A stretch of 64,000 nt of DNA from positions 1-64,000 of the forward strand of contig NZ_JARXHW010000029.1 in the NCBI RefSeq assembly GCF_031127805.1, given 5' to 3'. The translations under genes and the position numbers were made by a program. Source of the stretch: Thalassobacterium maritimum. GTDB taxonomy: Bacteria; Verrucomicrobiota; Verrucomicrobiia; Opitutales; Coraliomargaritaceae. The notes below the pieces were generated by a model that saw only the letters and a list, made by a program, of their open reading frames with translations, did not search any database and was not told the DNA's origin. Positions 50,268 through 59,587 of this stretch are shown here, piece by piece (within the stretch, counting starts at the first letter, position 1; every line of letters starts with the position of its first letter).

Positions 50268-50900
50268 TCAAAGCAGAAGACGCTCGATGTGCCCACTGAG
50301 ATAGGCTGCCTGTAAGCTGCGCACTGCCTCATTATAATGCACATGATCCATATAGAGATCATCACCGAGAGAAGCAGTAAAACCATGTAGATCGATGACA
50401 GGGATATGTGTATGCCGCATGATCTGATATGCGGCAGCGTTATAGGCAAGCACATCACTTTGATGGCGATGCACTTCGGGGCAAAACTTCTGATGACGTG
50501 TGTCGTCAACTGGAGTCGTCGATACCCATACTAATCGATGCCCATACGCTCCCACCAAGTCAACGATCCCTCGCAAGTTTTGAATGTATTCGGTGCGGTC
50601 GACTTGTTTCAGGCTAGCATTTGGGGTCGTTTTTATATCATGCAAGCCGCAATTAATAACGATTAAATCAGCCAAAAAATCAGGCGACGCCAATACCATC
50701 TTTAAAAAAGATAATACCATTGAAGAGTCCCCACAGTTCGTTCCTCTCGGATGGTCTAAGTCCTCTAGGGCTTGACGATAACCATTTCGATTGTCGACTT
50801 CTGCGACTCCCTGTAAGTATTGCACCAGGTAGGGACGGTAATGCACAAAGATACTATCCCCGATCCAAAATATTTTGCTAGGGCTGGACTCTTTTTTCAT
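50268..50900 (-). CDS. SGNH/GDSL-type hydrolase, cytoplasmic
   Basis: The ATG at 50900 gives 210 residues beginning MKKESSPSKIFWIGDSIFVHY, with the nucleophile serine in GDS. 'LIVINCGLHDIKT' supplies the block III region (H/D where Asn is usual), and 'LYMDHVHYNEA' the Asp-x-x-His pair. There is no signal peptide. It overlaps the upstream toroid-protein gene by 23 bases, so the two are coupled. It is likely an esterase on acetylated sugars or oligosaccharides after import. Confidence 0.8.
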   Translation of the reverse strand: MKKESSPSKIFWIGDSIFVHYRPYLVQYLQGVAEVDNRNGYRQALEDLDHPRGTNCGDSSMVLSFLKMVLASPDFLADLIVINCGLHDIKTTPNASLKQVDRTEYIQNLRGIVDLVGAYGHRLVWVSTTPVDDTRHQKFCPEVHRHQSDVLAYNAAAYQIMRHTHIPVIDLHGFTASLGDDLYMDHVHYNEAVRSLQAAYLSGHIERLLL

Positions 50901-52197
50901 GGAGTAGATTCGTCGAATGAAACAGCTTAGCACTGGCAAAGGCATGATTGCACATACCCCACAGTACGCATTTCGCCGCGCGACTGGGATCATGAGCCAA
51001 GTGTTTACGATTGGAAGGGATTCCGTCATTCGACTTGAGCGCAGTCGTATCGGCTCCAATTAAAATGGCTCCATTTAAACCCTGGTTATCCACCACTTCT
51101 GCTTGATTATACCATCCAGTGATCCACAGACGTAATCCTACGTCCTTAAACCGCTCATCGGGAACAAGACTATGTAGCCAGAGTAAACCATTGGCACACT
51201 CATACATCGCCATATTCGCTTCCGGACGATCGGACGGTAATATTTCGTGACCGATGCAGTAAGGTAAAGCTCCTCGGCAATAGTATAAGTTGACGATAAA
51301 ATCCCCTAAGCGCTTTGCACAATCCAACAAGCGCGCATCCTCAAACACTTCATACGCCTCGGCGAGTGCATTGAAAATATAAGCAAAAAACATGCACTTG
51401 GTGGAACTATCCGTATCAGAGACCTTCAAGGTGTTTGGATCATAATTCTGATAGAAGGAACCATCCTCACACTGCATCACAATTAACGCTTCGACGGCAC
51501 GCTCGTATGCATCACGATAAGCCGCATCGCGGGTCAATTGATACAGGGTCGCATAAGTAGAAATAACGTAGATAAAACGACTTCCTACACGTCCCCCGGA
51601 TTCACGCCAGCCATTTTCCGGAGACCAACCAGAACCAACAATTCCGCTGGGCAATTGGTATTTCACCATCGTTTTCCCGACCATTTCACAGGCAGCTAAC
51701 AAACGATCCTCTCCAGTTTCCCGATGTAATCGCATAAAATGAGCGGGCACGCGCATCGCATAGAGCGAGCTATAGACACCCGCATCGGTCCAGTACCACA
51801 TCAAGCCTTGAGCGTCTTTAGCAGGCCCCGAATAGATACCTTTTTCCGAATCGTTCACTAGAGTATCCGCATAATCGATCGCATTTTGCTTAAGCTCTGG
51901 ACGTTGCAAAATATCTGCCAGATCGAGCCACACAGAAATAGTCTCGGCACTATTACTATTAGGATACATCCACGTCACCGCTCCCGAACGATCATAGATC
52001 GCCATGCGATGACACTTCCCCACTCCCTCGGCGGAACGGGTGGCGGCCTCTAACCAAGAAGCCATACCTTCAAGCGAACGAAGAATCATCGAACGATCAA
52101 TCAGACCACTAAGTTTTGATGCTCCCATCAAAGGAGATTCCATCGGTAAATCAGAGATCATCTCACTTGATTGCGGGTTAAAAGTATTCTGTATCAT
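50878..52197 (-). CDS. Alpha/alpha-toroid glycosidase-like protein
   Basis: Starting at the ATG at 52197 gives 439 residues, 22 bases after the upstream stop. Repeated helical hairpins (WLDLADILQRPELKQNAIDYADTLV, YAMRVPAHFMRLHRETGEDRLLAACEMV, YVISTYATLYQLTRDAAYRDAYERAVEALI; key repeats of A, L, Y) suggest a six-hairpin glycosidase or GH88/GH105/GH127-like barrel. Family and substrate cannot be assigned. No export signal is visible. It is coupled to the GDSL hydrolase downstream and follows the large secreted GH42-like protein, so it probably processes oligosaccharides released by that enzyme. Confidence 0.7.
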   Translation of the reverse strand: MIQNTFNPQSSEMISDLPMESPLMGASKLSGLIDRSMILRSLEGMASWLEAATRSAEGVGKCHRMAIYDRSGAVTWMYPNSNSAETISVWLDLADILQRPELKQNAIDYADTLVNDSEKGIYSGPAKDAQGLMWYWTDAGVYSSLYAMRVPAHFMRLHRETGEDRLLAACEMVGKTMVKYQLPSGIVGSGWSPENGWRESGGRVGSRFIYVISTYATLYQLTRDAAYRDAYERAVEALIVMQCEDGSFYQNYDPNTLKVSDTDSSTKCMFFAYIFNALAEAYEVFEDARLLDCAKRLGDFIVNLYYCRGALPYCIGHEILPSDRPEANMAMYECANGLLWLHSLVPDERFKDVGLRLWITGWYNQAEVVDNQGLNGAILIGADTTALKSNDGIPSNRKHLAHDPSRAAKCVLWGMCNHAFASAKLFHSTNLLHEKRVQP

Positions 52198-52219
52198 AAT
52201 AGAAAGAGTGCACTTAGAG

Positions 52220-55200
52220 TCATTGGTTGAGCGGCTCGACTTTGAACCAACGAGTTTCCCCCGCTTGCAATGGAATTTCCATGGTTTGACCAGAACCGAC
52301 CAACTCGTTAGTATCAAAGTCATACACATGACTTTGATATGGAAGTGAAAGCGGCACAGTCCCACTCACGATACCGTGTAAGGACAAGAAGCGACCGTTA
52401 AATTCAACAGCGACTTGGCCACTTGGTGCCATAACATTGACCCCTGCCTCTTCGGCAATCCGCGCAAGCATACCGGCATCAAAGGTCCCTAACATGCCCA
52501 AGTAAACGCTAGTCCAATCATCAAAACGCTTCACCGCGATTGCAGCTTCACCATCAGCATAGAAAGCCAAAGGAGTCGCCTCGGAATCCTTCACAATAAA
52601 TCGTTGAAACCCTAGAGGCATATTGCTCTTCGGAATACCGCCACTCATCACTCGAAAGGAAGTCTCCCCCATACCCGGGACTCCAGATAGCCCCTGTGTG
52701 AATGGATCTTCGACCTCACCAAACCTCACCTTAGGAAAGGTAGTTACCGTATTGGATTTGATTGTAAAACCAGCTAGCTCACTGACCGAATCATCCGATA
52801 GTCCATCATCGCTGACATAACCCGAAGCATAATTCCAAACGATGGTTCGGCCATCAGTCTGAAGAAGGTCCATCACACGCTTCTTTTGCGAGTCCGTGAT
52901 TCGAAAGGCGTCTGCAAAAATCAACACCTTGTAATCAAATTGCTCAGGATATGCTAGAAGGTCAGACAGATAGACATCCTCAAAAGGAACGCCTGCCTGC
53001 TTCATATAAGCGGGATTGTAACGCGATACTGTCTGCAAGGAGCTGACACTTGTGCCGCCTAATCCCTTGCTCACACTCTTGAAGAAATCCCCCATCCAAT
53101 AGGCAGACTCATCATTCCAAACAAAGGCGACTTCTGGACGGTACGGAGTTGGATTATTAATTTCCAACTCTTTGTAAGCACGCACTCCATTGTTAATTTC
53201 TTCAAGTATTTCCGGATCACGATACATCGTGGTCGCCAAATCTAAGAACCAAAATCCTTGCCCTGCAGCAATCATTTGCGCGGCTTCGCGTCGGAACGTA
53301 GCCTTAAACCATTGCGGGTTCATGGCAGCTCCCAAACGGTGCGCTTGAATCTCTGCTCCACTCGTTCGTAGCCATGTGCGTAAGTCCAGTTCTTTCACGG
53401 CTATTTTCCCGTGTTGGCTAATCGAAGCGAGTGAAGTACGAACGCCCCCGACATTGCCAGGAAGACGAAGCTCATAATAAGGCTGAGGCACAAGAATATC
53501 CAAATCCTTAGAAGGTAACAAAACGGTTTCTGCACCTTGGCCACGTCCGCCCCCCATTTGCCAAGTCATTGCAAAGGCGGGACGATCCCAGGCTTTCTTA
53601 AAAGCACGCGCTAAACGTTCACGGATGACTAAACCTTGCTCAGACTGGAACTGCTGGTGGTCGACAAAACGCTGCTCTGTCGTCGGGCTCAAAAAGATAT
53701 TTTTTTTCTTCTTAACCTGCTTCACTAAATCATCCACATGAGGGATCTCCGCGCTTGCTAAAGTTACCTCGTCATCGTTCCAAGCCGCCTGTAAGCCCGC
53801 ATCCGACTCGTAACGGCGAGTCAACCAATCACGAAATGCCTGCACTGCCGCGTCACTGTAATCAGGCCACATTGCAGTCATAAACTGAAAATCATGGCCA
53901 CCCGTAATAAAAGCTCCGACGACACGATTCGCATAGGGCTTCGTCTTTAGTTCCGCAACAAATGCTTCAATCACTTTCTCCGCATCCAAAAGTGCCTTTT
54001 CACTAAACGGAGAAGGCCACCAGCGATATTCATTCAAAGCACTCTTGCGCAAGAAATCGACGCCCCCCTTAGGCAGAGACTCTGAAAACCCCTTAAAATG
54101 AAGTCCGTTACCATAGCCCCAATTTCCTGCAGCATCTTGCCATGCATCTTCCGGATGTGTCTCGACCCAATCTCTCGGCCAACAGACATGGAGGTTCAAC
54201 ACGAACTGGCTATCTTGAGCCTTGAGCGAAGCTTGCTCCAGCCAATGTAAAGGCGTCCGAAAATCATACGCTTCTTCACCATTCCAGACAGGATACGCAG
54301 GTGGATAACGCTCATCCACAATATCGTTCATCTGAACGGATGAAATCAAAGTTTTTACCCCGGCAATCTGCTCCATGCCTGCATAATCGCCAAAGTGGCT
54401 TCTCAGAATGGTGTAAAATACAGGGGGCCTCACCTCTCCATCGATCACTAAGCGTGATCGATCTCCCTCTTTTTTAACTTCCGCCAATGACGGCTCTTCA
54501 GGCTCTGGCTTCCACCTTTCTTCTGGGAGAGTTTCGGTGGGGACTGGTTGGATATATTTAAAATCGGGTGCCGGCGCACTCACGTCATCGATCCAAACCG
54601 TTGCCGGGTTACCCTTTAATACAATTCGAATATAATACTCTTTATCAGACTTGGTCTTATCGGCCTGAATAAAGCGCTTGTCCCACACTCCTTCGGGACG
54701 ATTCCTCAAGATCGTGTTACCTAAAACAACCCAGCCACGAGCAATTTCACCCACCGTCAAACTGCCATCGGCTCTCTCAAAAAAGATCTGAAGTGTTGAG
54801 TCGAAAGGTGCATCATTTGAGTGATAATACATCCGAACCAATGGTTCTTGCCCAGCCTTCACCAACAACGGCTTAACTGAACGTAGTGTGATTTCACCCT
54901 CCGATGAAGTCTTTTCAATTTTCAAGCTCCCCCCAGCACCACGACTCTGAGTTTCGTCAAATGTAACCATCCCCAGTCCTCCATCTGCAGTTAAAAAAGT
55001 CCAATCGGAAGTCCAATTGGGATTTTCAAAAGTTCCATTTTGAATGGGATCCTCTGGCGCGGGAGGTGTAGGATCGGGACTATACACCTTTTCAATCAAA
55101 GGAAATATTTCCTGCATCAACTCACGAAGTTCAGGATCTTTCAATCCATCTAATTGTGCCCGCAAAGCACTGATGACCGAAATTCGCTCTCGCAGAGAAA

Positions 55201-55549
55201 CCGCGGTCTTTGCCCGTCGAAGTAAAACTTCTTTACCTGGCTCACCTAATGAGAGCAAAGTAACTGCAGCCACCGAGCGCGTCGACTCAGTATTTGGATA
55301 GCCCAACTGCTCTTCGAGAACTCGTAAAGTCATAGGCGAAGTGTCGCCAACTTGCCGGAGTGCATAGGCCGAAAGGCCGACGACCTCATTGTCCTCCGAA
55401 TCCAATAGCTTTAGCAGGCGTGCCAATTCTTCTGTAGTTGCCGACTGCTTTTCAGCAATTGCGACACAAAATTCAGCAGGCTCAAGAGACGCTCCAAATG
55501 ACATCAAAGCGGTCAAAGAAAAGAGCACAGAAAAATAACGGAGAAACAT
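52220..55549 (-). CDS. Secreted 1109-residue GH42-like (clan GH-A) protein with HEAT repeats and CBM
   Basis: A signal peptide (MFLRYFSVLFSLTALMSFGAS) leads into HEAT-like helical repeats (~20-155: 'LLKLLDSEDNEVVGLSAYALRQVGD', 'RSVAAVTLLSLGEPGK'). Residues ~165-330 are a carbohydrate-binding-like beta-sandwich (NGTFENPNWTSDW, YIRIVLKGNPATVWIDDV). A TIM barrel from ~370 to 780 has 'AFITGGHDFQFM' and 'AFRDWLTRRYESDAGLQAAW', the latter typical of GH42 and related beta-galactosidases. A Rossmann-like and a terminal beta-domain follow. The usual N-E acid/base pair is not obvious at GAFITGGHD. Likely an exported beta-galactosidase-like enzyme. Confidence 0.75.
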   Translation of the reverse strand: MFLRYFSVLFSLTALMSFGASLEPAEFCVAIAEKQSATTEELARLLKLLDSEDNEVVGLSAYALRQVGDTSPMTLRVLEEQLGYPNTESTRSVAAVTLLSLGEPGKEVLLRRAKTAVSLRERISVISALRAQLDGLKDPELRELMQEIFPLIEKVYSPDPTPPAPEDPIQNGTFENPNWTSDWTFLTADGGLGMVTFDETQSRGAGGSLKIEKTSSEGEITLRSVKPLLVKAGQEPLVRMYYHSNDAPFDSTLQIFFERADGSLTVGEIARGWVVLGNTILRNRPEGVWDKRFIQADKTKSDKEYYIRIVLKGNPATVWIDDVSAPAPDFKYIQPVPTETLPEERWKPEPEEPSLAEVKKEGDRSRLVIDGEVRPPVFYTILRSHFGDYAGMEQIAGVKTLISSVQMNDIVDERYPPAYPVWNGEEAYDFRTPLHWLEQASLKAQDSQFVLNLHVCWPRDWVETHPEDAWQDAAGNWGYGNGLHFKGFSESLPKGGVDFLRKSALNEYRWWPSPFSEKALLDAEKVIEAFVAELKTKPYANRVVGAFITGGHDFQFMTAMWPDYSDAAVQAFRDWLTRRYESDAGLQAAWNDDEVTLASAEIPHVDDLVKQVKKKKNIFLSPTTEQRFVDHQQFQSEQGLVIRERLARAFKKAWDRPAFAMTWQMGGGRGQGAETVLLPSKDLDILVPQPYYELRLPGNVGGVRTSLASISQHGKIAVKELDLRTWLRTSGAEIQAHRLGAAMNPQWFKATFRREAAQMIAAGQGFWFLDLATTMYRDPEILEEINNGVRAYKELEINNPTPYRPEVAFVWNDESAYWMGDFFKSVSKGLGGTSVSSLQTVSRYNPAYMKQAGVPFEDVYLSDLLAYPEQFDYKVLIFADAFRITDSQKKRVMDLLQTDGRTIVWNYASGYVSDDGLSDDSVSELAGFTIKSNTVTTFPKVRFGEVEDPFTQGLSGVPGMGETSFRVMSGGIPKSNMPLGFQRFIVKDSEATPLAFYADGEAAIAVKRFDDWTSVYLGMLGTFDAGMLARIAEEAGVNVMAPSGQVAVEFNGRFLSLHGIVSGTVPLSLPYQSHVYDFDTNELVGSGQTMEIPLQAGETRWFKVEPLNQ

Positions 55550-55598
55550 AGATAAATAGAAGTGTGGGGAATAAAAAAGATATAATAAGTAAGCATAG

Positions 55599-55608
55599 CT
55601 AGCGCTAG
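55599..55608. promoter_or_regulatory. Small palindrome upstream of the GH42-like gene
   Basis: CTAGCGCTAG is a perfect 10-bp palindrome 50 bases upstream of the gene. On the minus strand a TATTATAT-like -10 region lies just downstream. Candidate operator only. Confidence 0.3.
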
Positions 55609-55665
55609 TACGACTGAATCAGACGAACCAACCGGGACTAACTTTTCGTAAAGAAAGTATAGGAT

Positions 55666-56556
55666 CTACTCCATCGCAGGGTAAGCACCTGCGATCAAAT
55701 CCATAGCCATAGGCTTCCATTCATCAGTGGAATCGGCGACAAAACCTTTGACCTTACAGGAGTAACTTTCAGACACCAAGCGACTCGCATTTACCATCAG
55801 ATACAGTTTATTATACTTGCTCGGCCGGTATTTCAGGAAGCTCTTATTATTTGATACGCCAGGAAACACCTGCGGATAAGCTAGAACTGCCCCCACACCA
55901 GTTTTCTCAGAAAATAGTGCGATACCTGTAATATCATCACGGATACCCTTCTCAACGACATTACCCAAAAAATTGCCTTCTTCTAACCCTCCATCCTTTA
56001 GGATGGCCGACCATGTCAGCATTTTCGGGTTCCAACAATGCATATAAACATATGCATAATTGACCTCGGACGTATCTCCGACCTCCTCAAAGTCAGCCAG
56101 CTCTTCAAGTCCCTGCTCCGATAATATGACAGTCCACGTGCCACGAACCGGGCCATAGCGAGAAACCTTCGTGAATTTGTAGATGTCGCCTGCCGGAGCC
56201 TCTAATGGTTGACGAAACGGATAGACGACTCCATCGACTTCTAGAGTGAGCGATTCGATAATCTCCCCCCCATGCTTGGTGCCTATAAATTCGTATTTAG
56301 CTGGCACCCCCTCCTTCTTCTTCATTTTCAGGACGGTCTGATGCGCTCCGGTATCCATCAAAATCTCCTCCCCCTGATACGTCAGTGTGTTGATTGTCCA
56401 CGCCGCTTCCTTCGAAATTTCTAACGAGTAATCGCCCACTTCCAACTTCAATGAAGAATCACTTAAGTATGGAACAGCAGACGCAGCATTCGCAATGGAA
56501 CTAACAAGCAACAAACCCATCAAGGCAGCGTTAAAGATTTGATTCACTAACTTCAT
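55666..56556 (-). CDS. Secreted protein of unknown function
   Basis: A signal peptide (MKLVNQIFNAALMGLLLVSSIANA) precedes ~270 residues of mostly beta structure. Conserved-looking blocks include 'AAWTINTLTYQGEEILMDTGAHQTVL', 'VYPFRQPLEAPAGDIYKF', 'VSRYGPVRGTWTVIL' and 'AYVYMHCWNPKML'. The layout recalls galactose-mutarotase-like super-sandwiches, but I cannot assign a family. It lies between the prepilin-like and GH42-like genes on the same strand and is probably part of the same secreted glycan-degrading set. Confidence 0.65.
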   Translation of the reverse strand: MKLVNQIFNAALMGLLLVSSIANAASAVPYLSDSSLKLEVGDYSLEISKEAAWTINTLTYQGEEILMDTGAHQTVLKMKKKEGVPAKYEFIGTKHGGEIIESLTLEVDGVVYPFRQPLEAPAGDIYKFTKVSRYGPVRGTWTVILSEQGLEELADFEEVGDTSEVNYAYVYMHCWNPKMLTWSAILKDGGLEEGNFLGNVVEKGIRDDITGIALFSEKTGVGAVLAYPQVFPGVSNNKSFLKYRPSKYNKLYLMVNASRLVSESYSCKVKGFVADSTDEWKPMAMDLIAGAYPAME

Positions 56557-56577
56557 ATTTTCTATTCAATTTTCCTT

Positions 56578-57258
56578 CTAAAATTCAGGAACAAACTGTC
56601 CGCGCCCCAATGGCTCGTCATATCCAGGAGGTGATTCCATATTCAACTCGACCGATTCAACATGCTGGTCAACGTAAAGGACATTTGCAGTGGATCCCAC
56701 ATGGCGCGGATCCACGTCCGTATAGGAAAGCAGTCGAAACATTCCAGCATTGAGAGTCGAGTGTTTCGAATCTGCGAGTAGCACTGTGTTCGACGGATTA
56801 GGAATCGTCACCAGTGGCACTCCCTTTCGATACTCTCCGTCAACTGGCGAAAGACGCTGGTTAAATCCATAATCAGAATATTTACCCCGGCTTTGTGCCG
56901 TCCACTCCTCAGGGCGTGAAGGGCAAATCAACACATCATACGCTTCATGAAGGTAAATGTTGATAATATATTCCGACCAAGTGGAACGAAACGAATGAAC
57001 GTCAGTACCAAACGTCGGTCCTGGATAAGTCCCAGAGCTAACGCCCTCTTCACTAGGAGGAAGGCGATTATAGTGCTCATTGGAGAAGAGCATTATGCCC
57101 TTCCCCAACTCGCGAATATTCGCCACACACTTAACCCGATCAGCAGTTTGCCGAACTCTACCAATCCCTACAATCAAGATCCCTAAAAGGATTCCAGCAA
57201 TCGCAATTGCAGACAGCAATTCGATGAGAGTAAACCCTCTCTTTCTATCAATATGCAT
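56578..57258 (-). CDS. Prepilin-type N-terminal cleavage/methylation domain protein
   Basis: The ATG at 57258 gives MHIDRKRGFTLIELLSAIAIAGILLG, a textbook prepilin leader with cleavage after Gly8 and Glu at mature +5. The frame is open further upstream into the PEP-CTERM gene, so the later start is chosen. The rest (~200 residues) has 'VRQTADRVKCVANIRELGKGI', 'GFNQRLSPVDGEYR' and a C-terminal 'VLYVDQHVESV', like the H-X9-DG pseudopilins. It is similar in leader and helix to the protein at 17216-17920. It would be exported and processed by prepilin peptidase. Confidence 0.87.
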   Translation of the reverse strand: MHIDRKRGFTLIELLSAIAIAGILLGILIVGIGRVRQTADRVKCVANIRELGKGIMLFSNEHYNRLPPSEEGVSSGTYPGPTFGTDVHSFRSTWSEYIINIYLHEAYDVLICPSRPEEWTAQSRGKYSDYGFNQRLSPVDGEYRKGVPLVTIPNPSNTVLLADSKHSTLNAGMFRLLSYTDVDPRHVGSTANVLYVDQHVESVELNMESPPGYDEPLGRGQFVPEF

Positions 57259-57310
57259 ATTCGAAATGGAATAAATCACAGATCCAAAATAGGGCGAGAG
57301 GAGCAAACAG

Positions 57311-58171
57311 CTATCTACGGCGGCGCGCCTTAACGACACAAACAAATCCGATGGCAGAGAGACCCAAAATCGCAGCAAAGTTTGATGCTTCTGGCACTGT
57401 CACAGTTGCATTCGAAATCGTCATACTATTCAAGTTCGCACTGGCACCCGCACTCGCCATATAGAAACCAATAGTATCAAAGGTCGCCGGATAGGCAGAT
57501 GCAAAATAATCCTCGTAGCTCGCTACAATCGTACTACTACCAAAATTTCCAGAGACCAGAAGATCATCTCCAGAGCGCTCTAAAAACAAATTCAGTGCAA
57601 CTGCGACATTATCACCAAAACTCTGATTGGCAGGCGCATCAGTCACTGTACCAGTCGTCGTCGACGAGGTAGAAAACGGAGTTGAACTCCCTGCCTCCCT
57701 GCGGTAGATGTTTGAATTACCCGAAGCAAAGAAAATCCCCGTCCAGTCTTCTCGATAAGATGTTTGATCAGGGGAAGTAGCAAGTCTATCACTGACGATT
57801 GCGGTGGTTAACTGCGAACCGCTATCATATATTCCAAATCGGAAATCAACAACTGTGCGTGAGGTAGTTACGGTGGCGTAATCAAATGTGATACCGGCTG
57901 AGTAACTCAACGTATCCCCATCCGACAAAGTCACTGGAGAGCTTGGGTCCGCAAAATGCGACCAGAAATACGTTTGCGCCCCAGTGTCAGTTCCACCGTA
58001 ATTGAGAGTTGCCGTATTGGTCGCACCATTATCGATACTAGTGCCAGTATTAAATGAATACCAATCATCAGCGGCATACGTTTGCGCGCTTCCGACATTT
58101 AGACCGAAGGCTAAACCAACGGTAACAAGTGATAAATTGCGAAGGAGGTGTAGTTGTTTTTTAGTAGTCAT
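57311..58171 (-). CDS. Exported protein with PEP-CTERM-like C-terminus
   Basis: The 286-residue protein has a signal peptide ending in NVGSAQTYA and a mature Ser/Thr/Gly-rich beta-sandwich (WYSFNTGTSIDNGATNT, DWTGIFFASGNSNIYRREAG, VALNLFLERSGDDLLVSG). The C-terminus is VPEASNFAAILGLSAIGFV followed by KARRRR, a PEP-CTERM-like signal with VPEA in place of VPEP. It is expected to be anchored or sorted by exosortase. Opposite it, the LacI regulator starts 99 bases away, and a palindrome lies between them. Confidence 0.8.
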   Translation of the reverse strand: MTTKKQLHLLRNLSLVTVGLAFGLNVGSAQTYAADDWYSFNTGTSIDNGATNTATLNYGGTDTGAQTYFWSHFADPSSPVTLSDGDTLSYSAGITFDYATVTTSRTVVDFRFGIYDSGSQLTTAIVSDRLATSPDQTSYREDWTGIFFASGNSNIYRREAGSSTPFSTSSTTTGTVTDAPANQSFGDNVAVALNLFLERSGDDLLVSGNFGSSTIVASYEDYFASAYPATFDTIGFYMASAGASANLNSMTISNATVTVPEASNFAAILGLSAIGFVCVVKARRRR

Positions 58172-58215
58172 GATGGTTTTCTAGCTGGTGACGTCGCTGT
58201 TGCAATAAAACTGTG

Positions 58216-58231
58216 ATGAATACTGATTCAT
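58216..58231. promoter_or_regulatory. Candidate LacI-type operator
   Basis: ATGAAT-ACTG-ATTCAT is a perfect inverted repeat in the 99-base gap between the divergent PEP-CTERM and lacI-type genes. Placement fits control of both by the LacI regulator. Confidence 0.5.
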
Positions 58232-58270
58232 TGGCTTGTTCTTAAGCCTAGAAATGCTATTCCTCAACTA

Positions 58271-59302
58271 ATGGAACCCCCAAAACGCATCACTCAAAGG
58301 GATCTCGCTCAACTGCTGAACATGAGTCAGGTCACTGTATCCAGAGCCTTGAGCAATAGCTCTTTAGTATCAGAAGCGACCAAGGAATCCGTAATGCAGG
58401 CCGCCGCTAAACTAGGCTATCAGCCTGATCCCGCACTCAGTAGCCTGAACGCTTATCGCCGGACAAAGCAACCCATCAAAAACGGTCAAACCCTAGCATG
58501 GATCACTGGCCAAGAGGCAACTAAATCAAGTATATGGTACCAAGGCGCATTACAGCAAGCTCACAACTACGGTTACCACATGGAAACATTCAGCCCAAAC
58601 TCAAAGGGGATGACTCCAGCGCGCGTAATGCAAATACTACACAATCGTAATGTTAGCGGTTTAATTTTCGCACCTCGTCGTCAAGCTCACACGCAACTAA
58701 ATATCGACCTAAAGAATTTCTGCGCGGTCGCGATCGGTTACACACTTCAATCTCCCATCGTGGACCGTGTGATTACTGACCACCATCGCAACCTCATGAT
58801 CTGTTTCCAAAAGTTATATCAGGCTGGCTATCGTCGCATTGCCATGGCCACTTCCGATAGCACTGAGCAACGGATCGAAGGTCGCCGTATCAGTTCTTAC
58901 TTATATCAATTACACAAACATCCGGATGCTGAAAAAATACCCATCCTCGAATATCCTAATACGATTGAAAAAATCCCTCGGGCAATCATCCCCTGGATTG
59001 AAAAATGGCGTCCCGATGCCATTCTTTACCAGAACCCTCATGTCCTGAGTGCCTGCCGTGACTACGGAATCAAAATCCCAGAGGACATTGCTTTCGCATC
59101 CATCGCTCTGAACCCCCGATGGCCCAAAAACGAAGATTATTCCGGAGTGGACGAACTCTATCCACAAATAGGAGCCTTCGCCGTTGATACATTGGTGGCT
59201 CATATCCGAAAAAACGAACGTGGAATTCCCAAAGAACGACGCGTGCATATGCTGGAAGGAAGGTGGATCGCTGGATCAACAATGCGACACGCCAAGCACT
59301 AA
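58271..59302 (+). CDS. LacI-family transcriptional regulator
   Basis: The 343-residue protein has an N-terminal LacI helix-turn-helix (ITQRDLAQLLNMSQVTVSRAL at ~7-27, then the hinge 'AAAKLGYQPDPAL') and a periplasmic-binding-protein-like sensor ('NVSGLIFAPRRQ', 'LYQAGYRRIAMATSD', 'EDIAFASIALNP'). It is a sugar-responsive repressor or activator. It diverges from the secreted-protein cluster at 50268-58171 and may control it. The effector is unknown. Confidence 0.93.
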   Translation: MEPPKRITQRDLAQLLNMSQVTVSRALSNSSLVSEATKESVMQAAAKLGYQPDPALSSLNAYRRTKQPIKNGQTLAWITGQEATKSSIWYQGALQQAHNYGYHMETFSPNSKGMTPARVMQILHNRNVSGLIFAPRRQAHTQLNIDLKNFCAVAIGYTLQSPIVDRVITDHHRNLMICFQKLYQAGYRRIAMATSDSTEQRIEGRRISSYLYQLHKHPDAEKIPILEYPNTIEKIPRAIIPWIEKWRPDAILYQNPHVLSACRDYGIKIPEDIAFASIALNPRWPKNEDYSGVDELYPQIGAFAVDTLVAHIRKNERGIPKERRVHMLEGRWIAGSTMRHAKH

Positions 59303-59503
59303 GCATTCAGCCACTACCATATAATCTGTATTATACCTCACACCATACTTCTATGGAACAAGATGAATCCGAACGGAAGCAACGTATCATCCGCGACAGT
59401 ACACCTCACTGACCACACTGAGGTTGGCCAATATATTCAGGTTCACACTGAATTAGAAATGTTTCACATGATTTCTCACCGCTAGACGAGTTGATCGAAA
59501 ACA

Positions 59504-59534
59504 ACAGCCCGCAGATCAACGATCTGCAGGCTGT
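59504..59534. terminator. Bidirectional hairpin between lacI-type and deaminase-like genes
   Basis: ACAGCC-C-GCAGATC pairs with GATCTGC-A-GGCTGT around an AAC loop, a 13-bp stem with one mismatch. It lies between convergent genes. The rest of the 285-base gap has only a weak CCTCA/TGAGG repeat at 59404-59423. Confidence 0.65.
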
Positions 59535-59587
59535 ATATGAACAAGGCATCTACTGTCGAAAGCGAGACCCATACGGATGCCAAACGA

